Source: Bacillota bacterium
GTDB lineage: Bacteria; Bacillota; Clostridia; Peptostreptococcales; Acidaminobacteraceae
Assembly (NCBI GenBank): GCA_030529205.1
Contig: JAUMXJ010000047.1
Location: 1 to 7,627 of the forward strand
Reading direction: 5' to 3'
Length of the DNA: 7,627 nt
The stretch's first letter is position 1, and every line of letters starts with the position of its first letter. The position numbers and the translations under genes are program-made. The notes beneath the pieces were generated by a model. It was not told where the DNA came from and did no database searches. It saw only the letters and a list, made by a program, of their open reading frames with translations. Shown piece by piece: positions 1 through 5,557 of the stretch.

Positions 1-7
1 AAGAACT

Positions 8-1957
8 TTATCGATAGAATTGCGCGATTTTACTTTTCCCTTGGTTTTTCAGTATTTGTCTCAAATCAGAATCTATTTTCAACGGAAGAAGCGGATCTCT
101 GAAAATAGCGGTTCCGATTGCGACGGCATGTGCCCCGACCCTCAGGAATTCAATGACATCCTGCGCACAGGAAATCCCTCCCATTCCGATTATCGGGATT
201 CGAACACAGGAGGCGACGGCATCAATGCATCTGAGTGCAACGGGCTTAACGGTTGCCCCGGACATCCCGCCGAACCCTCTCCGGAGAGGTTTCTCCCCGG
301 TTCTCCAGTCCACGGCAAGTCCCGTCACCGTATTGATCATGGAGAGAATCTCAGCTCCCTCCGCCTCACAAACTTTTGCTATATCGACTATATTGGTGAC
401 ATTCGGCGTCAACTTCACAATCAGCGGAGAAGCCGTAACCGCGCGAACCGCACGCACAATTTCCGCAGTCATTTTCGGATCCGTCCCGAAAGACATCCCG
501 CCCGCCGATACATTCGGACAGGAGATATTCAGCTCGACAGCATCCACATGCGCATCCACCGTACGCGCCATCTCCACCATGTCCGAAATACTCTCTCCGT
601 TGATATTGGCAATAACGGCGACATTCTTGCCGCGAAGAAACGCCGCCTCATGCGCAATGAAATGTTCCACGCCCGGGTTTTGCAGACCGACGCTGTTGAT
701 CATCCCGCCTGTGATTTCAACTACACGGCGTCCGGGGTTTCCAGCCTTCTGCGCAAGTGTTAATCCTTTTACCGAGACCCCGCCCAATATGCCGATATCA
801 AAAAACGCATCGTACTCCCGGCCGAATCCGAATGTCCCGGAGGCCATGGTAAGTAGGCTCTTCAGCTTGAATCTGCCGAGTTCTACCGCAAGCGGATCAC
901 AACACGCCCCGGATATGTCACAATCTCCCCCGGAGGCGGCATGACATTTCCCGGCGTTGTCACAGCTACCGGCGGCTTGATTCGCCGTTTCTTTCGAAAG
1001 AGATGTTTGGGAAACTTCCGCACCGCTTCGAATCACATCCACAACGGGCCGTATATTTGTCAATCTCGAATCATCCGCACCGTTGCGACATCCTCCTTCC
1101 AACTTCAACTCCGACGCCCGAAACATCGGTCCGTCCGCACAAACGCGCGCGTATTGATGCGGCGCATGGACCTCGGTCGTACACACCAGACATGCCCCGA
1201 CTCCGCACCCCATGTGTGCCTCCGTCAGAAGTTGCGGATCATACCCGTGCGCGATACACAGAAGTGCCAATGCATCCAACATTTTTTTCGGTCCGCAGAT
1301 AAAAATATCGTCATACGCCCGCTCCGTACCGTGTTTATGGGTTTTCAAGAGTTCTTCGACAACCGGGAGCACAATCCCGTGATGCGGCTGCGCGCGTCGT
1401 CGACATGCGGAATCCTGAGCGTCCCGAATCAAGTCGTCCAATGCGATTTCTTTGTTTTCGGTGCAGACATGAGTGGCATAGGAAGCAAAATACGGTTCTC
1501 CCCGAAACCCGATGACAAAATCGACCTGTTCGCGATTTTCACTGTCCAATGCGGAGACCAGCGGAAGCAACGGAGCGACTCCGATTCCGCCCCCGATTAC
1601 CAGGTAGCGGGCTTCCTTGTCAATTTCATGCGGTAATTCGAATCCTCTTCCGAGAGGTCCGAAGCACTCGATTTCATCCCCGACTTCTCGCGAAACAAGG
1701 TCTCTCGTCCCTTCTCCCGCGACCCGAATCGCCAAATCGATAAATCCTTCGCCGCTCCCGCACAGGGAAATCGGCCGTCTGAGATACTCATTATCGGGCT
1801 GAAGTTGAAAAAAACAACCGGGATAAGAATCCCCATGCCATTCCAATCGGAGCAAAAACACGTCTCCGATCGCGGCGTTCTCCGTGTAGACCAGCTTTTT
1901 ATCCAAAATTTTGCAAGACGCGCTCGTTTTTCTATAAGCCATACTCATCTGTCCCAT
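8..1957 (-). CDS. pyrK/pyrD: Fused dihydroorotate dehydrogenase B: PyrK electron-transfer domain + PyrD catalytic domain
   Basis: Oxidises dihydroorotate to orotate in pyrimidine synthesis and passes electrons through FMN, an Fe-S centre and FAD to NAD+. Both halves of the usual two-subunit enzyme lie in one 649-residue reading frame. Residues about 15-280 are PyrK: RPISLC at 61-66 (flavin-binding), GGGIGVAPL at 122-130 (nucleotide-binding), CGPKKM at 221-226, and the 2Fe-2S ligands C251, C256, C259 and C273. Residues about 354-649 are class 1B PyrD: TMASGTFGFGREY at 370-382, GLQNPGVE at 424-431, NISCPN with catalytic C480, and GMGGI at 591-595. Between them lies a roughly 70-residue linker with five cysteines at 332-353. 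The ATG at 1957 is chosen because AAAGGGG sits 8 nt upstream; M4 and M6 are too far from it. It is the last visible gene of the pyrC-pyrF-pyrK/D cluster. Family assignment is very secure; the fusion is seen directly. Confidence 0.96.
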   Translation of the reverse strand: MGQMSMAYRKTSASCKILDKKLVYTENAAIGDVFLLRLEWHGDSYPGCFFQLQPDNEYLRRPISLCGSGEGFIDLAIRVAGEGTRDLVSREVGDEIECFGPLGRGFELPHEIDKEARYLVIGGGIGVAPLLPLVSALDSENREQVDFVIGFRGEPYFASYATHVCTENKEIALDDLIRDAQDSACRRRAQPHHGIVLPVVEELLKTHKHGTERAYDDIFICGPKKMLDALALLCIAHGYDPQLLTEAHMGCGVGACLVCTTEVHAPHQYARVCADGPMFRASELKLEGGCRNGADDSRLTNIRPVVDVIRSGAEVSQTSLSKETANQAAGSCDNAGKCHAASGGDCDISGACCDPLAVELGRFKLKSLLTMASGTFGFGREYDAFFDIGILGGVSVKGLTLAQKAGNPGRRVVEITGGMINSVGLQNPGVEHFIAHEAAFLRGKNVAVIANINGESISDMVEMARTVDAHVDAVELNISCPNVSAGGMSFGTDPKMTAEIVRAVRAVTASPLIVKLTPNVTNIVDIAKVCEAEGAEILSMINTVTGLAVDWRTGEKPLRRGFGGMSGATVKPVALRCIDAVASCVRIPIIGMGGISCAQDVIEFLRVGAHAVAIGTAIFRDPLLPLKIDSDLRQILKNQGKSKIAQFYR

Positions 1958-2037
1958 CCAAACTACCCCTTTGCTCGAATTCGCCCCTGTTCGTTCATGT
2001 TTCCCGTGAACGATCGGTTTGTATTCCCGCTCTTGTT
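1958..2037 (-). other. pyrF-pyrK/D intercistronic spacer with hairpin
   Basis: An 80-bp spacer within the pyr cluster. It holds the pyrK/D ribosome site (AAAGGGG on the minus strand, 1966-1972). It also has an inverted repeat TCGTTCA (1991-1997) / TGAACGA (2007-2013) with a 9-nt loop. No T-run follows, so it is not an intrinsic terminator. It could be an mRNA-processing or stability stem, or chance. I saw no convincing promoter. Confidence 0.4.
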
Positions 2038-2928
2038 TTACCTGCTTCGACGCACCGACTTAAAATCCTGCTTCATCCGCTCGGCGGCATTGCGCATCGC
2101 CTTCATAAAACCGACCCCTTCTTCTTTTGCATAGATGATGCCTCTCGAAGAATTGATGTAGGCTCCGTTTCCGGCTGCGTCAAATGCCCCCGCAACATCT
2201 TGTGCGGTTCCCCCCTGAGCACCGTACCCCGGAACCAGAAACGGCACACTCGGCATCTGCCGACGAAGCTCTTTCAGCTCCGAAGGATGGGTTGCCCCCA
2301 CCACCGCACCGATATTGGAATAACCGTACTTGCCGATGCGCTCGGAAGAAAGCTGCTGTGTCATAGCTCCCATCACCTCATAAATGCGTCTTCCGTCCTC
2401 CGTCCGAAGATCCTGAAGCTCCGCGCTGGAGGGATTGGAGGTCTTTACAAGAACAAAAATCCCCTTGTCATAATCGTCGACAAATTTTATAAATTCTCTC
2501 AGGCAGTCGCTTCCCAGGTACGGATTGACCGTAATAAAATCCGCTTCCAGACCGGTCTTGCCGAGAAACGCTTTGGCGTATGCTGCCGAAGTGGACCCGA
2601 TGTCCCCGCGCTTCGCGTCCGCAATCACAATAAAATCCCGATATCTGGCGTATCGCACCACCTCCGCATATGCGTCGAGTCCCGCGGAGCCGAGGACTTC
2701 AAAGTATGCGAGCTGGGGTTTCACAATACACGATAGCCCCTCGACGGAGTCGATGATTGCTTTTCCAAATTCAATCACCGCATTCGCATAACTCCTCTCG
2801 GTTTCTCCGTATTTGGAAATGGCCATTTCTCTCATTTCCACAGGGAGTTTTTCAAATACCGGATCGATTCCCACAATAATGGGGGAATCCAGTTCATTCG
2901 TCTTTTCAATCAAGCGATCTATCAGCAT
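2038..2928 (-). CDS. pyrF: Orotidine-5'-phosphate decarboxylase, long (type 2) form
   Basis: Decarboxylates OMP to UMP, the last step of de novo pyrimidine synthesis; a soluble TIM-barrel enzyme. The 296-residue product carries the catalytic signature DAKRGDIG at 104-111, with D104, K106 and D109 as the conserved Asp-Lys-Asp set. It also has K70 (IVKPQ), the TVNPYLGSD strand at 133-141, VPGYGAQGG at 232-240 and the phosphate-binding NSSRG at 259-263. Length and the TVNPYLG and GYGAQGG motifs fit the long type-2 group rather than the roughly 230-residue Bacillus type. ATG at 2928 follows GGAGG with a 4-nt gap. It starts 33 nt after the pyrC stop and is probably in the same transcript. Very secure. 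Confidence 0.97.
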   Translation of the reverse strand: MLIDRLIEKTNELDSPIIVGIDPVFEKLPVEMREMAISKYGETERSYANAVIEFGKAIIDSVEGLSCIVKPQLAYFEVLGSAGLDAYAEVVRYARYRDFIVIADAKRGDIGSTSAAYAKAFLGKTGLEADFITVNPYLGSDCLREFIKFVDDYDKGIFVLVKTSNPSSAELQDLRTEDGRRIYEVMGAMTQQLSSERIGKYGYSNIGAVVGATHPSELKELRRQMPSVPFLVPGYGAQGGTAQDVAGAFDAAGNGAYINSSRGIIYAKEEGVGFMKAMRNAAERMKQDFKSVRRSR

Positions 2929-2961
2929 AGCGCCTCCGATATGTCTTTTAAGCTGTTCTTC

Positions 2962-4218
2962 TTACTGTTGCGGGTATCGGTACACGAGTCCGCCTCTTTT
3001 AAAAGTTGCAAGAATTCTTCCGCGGTATGTCCTGCCGTCAAACGGCGTATTTTTTCCCTTTGACACGAATGTACGCGCATCCACTGTAAAATCCGCATCG
3101 ACATCCGCGAGAACCAAATCCGCCCACCGTCCTTTTTCAATCACTGCACGATCGTTCAAACCCAAGATCTCCGCAGGATTTTCACACATCAGTTCAATCA
3201 GCTGTGGGTACGAAAAACCGTTGTTCTTTACCAGCTCGGTATTGACGACAGCAAACGCAGTCTCCGAGCCGCTGATTCCCATGGTTGCTTTATTGAATTC
3301 TCGCTCTTTGCTCTCTTTCTCATGCGGTGCATGGTCCGTGGAGATGCATTCGAGCACGCCGCTTCTGAGCGCTTCGATAACGGCGAGTCTGTCCTCTCTG
3401 CCGCGAATCGGCGGATTGACCTTACTCATCGGATTGAGCGGGTCGACCATTGTGAGATCGAGTGCGATATGATGCGGTGTAGCTTCTCCCGTTACCCGTT
3501 TCCCTTCCGCTTTTCCTCTGCGGATTGCCTCGATTGCGCCTACAGTACTTACATGGCAAACATGAAGATGTGCACCGTCAATCAGCAAATCCACATCGCG
3601 ACGAACAATATTGTCTTCAGCCTCCGCCGGAGAACTCGCTCCGCCGAGCTTGGAGGTGATGTCGTGATCCTCGGAATGCGTCATGACCGGGATTCCGAGC
3701 GCCTTGGAAGACTGATAAGCCTCCACCATGAAGTCGTTGTTCATTGTGGTTCTTCCGTCATCCGAGATGGCACAGGCGCCGGTTTCATGGAGCGCCCGAT
3801 GATCCGCGAGCTCTTCTCCCTTGATTTCTTTTGTAATGGCACCGCAGGGCAATACATCGATTACGGCGTCCCTGCGGATGATCTCACCGAGCTCCGCAAG
3901 CGTCTCCGCGGAATCCAACGCCGGCTTGGTGTTGGGCATACAAACCACCGTTGTAAAGCCGCCCTTCGCCATGGCTCTGGACCCGGTATAAACCGTCTCC
4001 TTCTCTGTAAAACCCGGCTCTCTCAGATGAACATGGAGGTCGATGAAACCCGGAAAGAGCATTTTTCCCGTTCCGTCGATGACCTGCACATTGTCAGACA
4101 TCACCGCCATATTCTTTGAAACTTCTTTTATCTTACCGTCTTCCCCGATAAGTACGTCCGTCACTTCATCCAGCTTCGCCTTTGGCGACACAACATGAGC
4201 ATGTTTAATCAGTATCAA
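2962..4218 (-). CDS. pyrC: Dihydroorotase (class I), TTG start
   Basis: Cyclises N-carbamoyl-aspartate to dihydroorotate; a zinc amidohydrolase of the pyrimidine pathway. Its 418 residues contain the metal site in the expected order: DLHVHLREPG at 60-69 (H62, H64), the SDDG aspartates D153/D154, THSED with H181, HVCHVST with H222, and TDHAPH with D295. MPNTKP at 94-99 and the SKGKNTPF tail are typical of Bacillus-type PyrC. Compared with my recollection of Bacillus PyrC, the loop between H181 and H222 is about a dozen residues shorter. The start is TTG at 4218, 5 nt after a perfect GGAGG (4224-4228). In frame, a TAA stop lies at 4240-4242 and no ATG lies between it and the TTG. An intrinsic terminator sits just ahead of the gene, so expression may be attenuated. 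Confidence 0.96.
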   Translation of the reverse strand: MILIKHAHVVSPKAKLDEVTDVLIGEDGKIKEVSKNMAVMSDNVQVIDGTGKMLFPGFIDLHVHLREPGFTEKETVYTGSRAMAKGGFTTVVCMPNTKPALDSAETLAELGEIIRRDAVIDVLPCGAITKEIKGEELADHRALHETGACAISDDGRTTMNNDFMVEAYQSSKALGIPVMTHSEDHDITSKLGGASSPAEAEDNIVRRDVDLLIDGAHLHVCHVSTVGAIEAIRRGKAEGKRVTGEATPHHIALDLTMVDPLNPMSKVNPPIRGREDRLAVIEALRSGVLECISTDHAPHEKESKEREFNKATMGISGSETAFAVVNTELVKNNGFSYPQLIELMCENPAEILGLNDRAVIEKGRWADLVLADVDADFTVDARTFVSKGKNTPFDGRTYRGRILATFKRGGLVYRYPQQ

Positions 4219-4241
4219 TTCAACCTCCGATTGCCTTATTT

Positions 4242-4270
4242 AAAAATTGCCGAGTTATCTAACCCGGCAA
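4242..4270 (-). terminator. Intrinsic terminator between cupin gene and pyrC (possible attenuator)
   Basis: Read on the minus strand, TTGCCGGGTT (4270-4261) pairs with AACTCGGCAA (4256-4247), giving 10 bp with one G-U and an AGAT loop, followed at once by TTTTT (4246-4242). This is a compact rho-independent terminator placed 6 nt after the cupin stop and ending 13 nt before the pyrC GGAGG. The plus strand has no T-run on its side, so it works in the minus direction. No room remains for a pyrC promoter downstream. Confidence 0.8.
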
Positions 4271-4276
4271 GTAATG

Positions 4277-4627
4277 TTAGTAATGTCCGACTTCCGGAAC
4301 AATACATATGAAACGCATTTTTTTGTCTTTCGATTTGTTGATGAACTGGTGGAGTTTGTTGTTCGGGATGTATGCATATCCGCCTTCCGCCAATTCATGC
4401 TCCTTTCCGTCGATGAAAACAACTCCCTCCCCTTCCAGACAATAGTTGATATGCGGCCAATCGTGAGAATGTCTCGGAGAATATCCCTCCGGATCGAGCT
4501 CCACCACTCTCATCACATATCCTTCCCAACCTTCTTTCGGCGAGACGATTGCCTTCATAAATGCACCCTTTGCATCCGGAGATGCGGAAGGTAATGCCTT
4601 GATATCTCTTTCATGTGCTACTATCAT
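4277..4627 (-). CDS. Small single-domain cupin, four-histidine metal site
   Basis: A 116-residue single-cupin beta-barrel protein; substrate and reaction unknown. Cupin motif 1 is seen at about 48-68 (GYSPRHSHDWPHINY...EGEG) with H53, H55 and H59. Motif 2 is at about 83-97 (GYAYIPNNKLHQFIN) with H93. The H-x-H-x3-H ... H spacing matches the four-histidine metal site that I recall from the Thermotoga TM1459 cupin, which binds manganese, rather than the usual three-His-plus-Glu site. There is no signal peptide, so it is probably cytosolic. ATG at 4627 has GGGAG 5 nt upstream and its own sigma-A promoter. It is followed by a terminator and then pyrC. The position suggests co-expression with the pyrimidine genes only if the terminator is leaky or regulated; I would not infer a pyrimidine role from this alone. 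Confidence 0.88.
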   Translation of the reverse strand: MIVAHERDIKALPSASPDAKGAFMKAIVSPKEGWEGYVMRVVELDPEGYSPRHSHDWPHINYCLEGEGVVFIDGKEHELAEGGYAYIPNNKLHQFINKSKDKKMRFICIVPEVGHY

Positions 4628-4670
4628 AATTTCTCCCTTAATCTGATATTTTAAGTCCGTTACGAGAGAA

Positions 4671-4699
4671 ATTATACATCAAAATTGGAAGAGAATCAA
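4671..4699 (-). promoter_or_regulatory. Sigma-A promoter for the cupin gene (and possibly pyr genes)
   Basis: On the minus strand, -35 TTGATT (4699-4694), a 17-bp spacer, and a perfect -10 TATAAT (4676-4671). Transcription should begin near 4664, giving a leader of about 37 nt. That is too short for a PyrR-type attenuator or a riboswitch upstream of the cupin start. It is the strongest promoter seen in the window and the only clear one upstream of the pyr cluster. Confidence 0.75.
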
Positions 4700-4725
4700 T
4701 TTGTCATCTTCATCACAGCGGCTTG

Positions 4726-4760
4726 AAAAGAATAATTTTTCTTTGTTTCATAAATTATTC
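4726..4760 (-). terminator. Weak AT-rich intrinsic terminator after the membrane-anchored protein gene
   Basis: On the minus strand GAATAATTT (4760-4752) pairs with AAATTATTC (4738-4730) across a 13-nt loop, followed by TTTT (4729-4726). The stem is 9 bp but has only one G-C pair, so termination is probably weak. It lies 22 nt after the stop of the 4783-5496 gene and just before the cupin promoter. Confidence 0.4.
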
Positions 4761-4782
4761 AAAATCGAAGTGAAGACGCATC

Positions 4783-5496
4783 CTACTTTCCGAAGGAGAG
4801 AATTCGAAAATCTTCATCGACCAGAATGGCATACCGCTTGTCGGCTTTGTGCTTGTATTTATGTGCCTTCACTTTGCCGCTGCTCTCTTTTACGGTATAA
4901 ATCGACCGAAACTCTTTGTCTTTCCTCTTCTCTTTGTCGGACTTGATTTCATTGCGATACGCGAGCGCCTTTCTCGCATAATCGACAATATTCACGGCAT
5001 CGACCTCCGCCCCGTGTTTGTCGAAGTGGTAGTCGATCGAGTCGTGAATCGTCTCGAATGTTCCCTTGTTCCAATACGAAGAGAGTTCTTCTTCCAGGAT
5101 TCTTTTTCTGGTCGTTCGATCGCTTGCGAAGAGCTCGCCGTCCGTGTAAATATCATAGGAAATCTCGACGATTTCGGATGATCGTTTCTGCGGGAGCGGC
5201 ACTTGCACGCTTTGTTCGGATCTTGCGGTCGCTTCTCCCTTTCCTTCAGCCTGCAATTGACCGGATGAAACGCGGACAACAACCGTAACCGGGGAATCGG
5301 TATTGTTATAGACATGTGCCGTAATGTAGTCCGGATCCGTATCGAATATGAGATCCAGCGACTCTACATGTGCGACGCTTGCATCCGCCGTATCCTCGCC
5401 GGAATCGTCACGAAACAGCCCGTCCCCGCTGAAGATCGCATAGAGGGACACCGCAATCAGAATAAGCACCAATACGATTAATCTTGTGTTTTTCAT
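4783..5496 (-). CDS. Membrane-anchored exported protein of unknown function, possible HxxKHG (BECR-like) C-terminal domain
   Basis: I cannot name this 237-residue protein. Residues 6-22 form an uncleaved-looking hydrophobic anchor, followed by an acidic Asp/Glu-rich stretch (25-38), so the rest should face outward. Residues about 45-130 alternate hydrophobic and polar residues, as in an Ig-like beta domain. Residues about 150-237 contain YHFDKHG (156-162; H157, K160, H161), VDYARKALAYRN, a Lys/Arg-rich insert (185-197) and a closing YAILVDEDFRILSFGK. That layout resembles, from memory, small secreted Gram-positive proteins whose HxxKHG domain is linked to barnase/EndoU-like folds; nuclease activity here is speculation. 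It has no cysteine. ATG at 5496 is the only methionine; no ribosome site precedes it, and the -10 box lies 6 nt upstream, suggesting a leaderless mRNA. It diverges from the D,D-carboxypeptidase gene, so an envelope role is plausible. Confidence 0.75.
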   Translation of the reverse strand: MKNTRLIVLVLILIAVSLYAIFSGDGLFRDDSGEDTADASVAHVESLDLIFDTDPDYITAHVYNNTDSPVTVVVRVSSGQLQAEGKGEATARSEQSVQVPLPQKRSSEIVEISYDIYTDGELFASDRTTRKRILEEELSSYWNKGTFETIHDSIDYHFDKHGAEVDAVNIVDYARKALAYRNEIKSDKEKRKDKEFRSIYTVKESSGKVKAHKYKHKADKRYAILVDEDFRILSFGK

Positions 5497-5502
5497 ATGG
5501 CT

Positions 5503-5531
5503 ATTTTAACAAAGAATGAATGTTTTGAAAA
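5503..5531 (-). promoter_or_regulatory. Candidate promoter for the membrane-anchored protein gene
   Basis: On the minus strand, -35 TTTTCA (5531-5526), 17 bp, -10 TAAAAT (5508-5503). The predicted start of transcription falls on or next to the A of the ATG at 5496. The -35 overlaps the opposing candidate -35 on the plus strand. The -10 is good and the -35 modest. Confidence 0.45.
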
Positions 5532-5554
5532 TACGGAGGTTATGGTAGTATAGA
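5525..5554 (+). promoter_or_regulatory. Candidate promoter for the D,D-carboxypeptidase gene
   Basis: -35 TTGAAA (5525-5530) with either TATAGA (5549-5554, 18-bp spacer) or an extended TGG-TAGTAT (-10 at 5546-5551, 15-bp spacer). Both place the transcript start at or just inside the ATG at 5558. A GGAGG at 5535-5539 lies 18 nt from that ATG, too far for normal use, but 2 nt ahead of a three-codon ORF (5542-5553). The true start site is uncertain. Confidence 0.4.
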
Positions 5555-5557
5555 ATC

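Noticed and set aside
20..1636. Long plus-strand open frames (247, 263 and 231 residues)
   Set aside because: They lie antisense to the motif-complete pyrK/D gene, are rich in Arg, His, Ser and Pro without domain motifs, and lack ribosome sites. They are shadows of codon bias in the real gene.
2813..4119. Plus-strand open frames of 219 and 265 residues opposite pyrC and pyrF
   Set aside because: No recognisable motifs; fully covered by pyrC and pyrF on the minus strand, which have every expected active-site residue.
4628..4670. PyrR-binding attenuator or riboswitch upstream of the cupin-pyr cluster
   Set aside because: The predicted leader is about 37 nt and contains only the ribosome site; no PyrR anti-antiterminator motif or aptamer core could be found.
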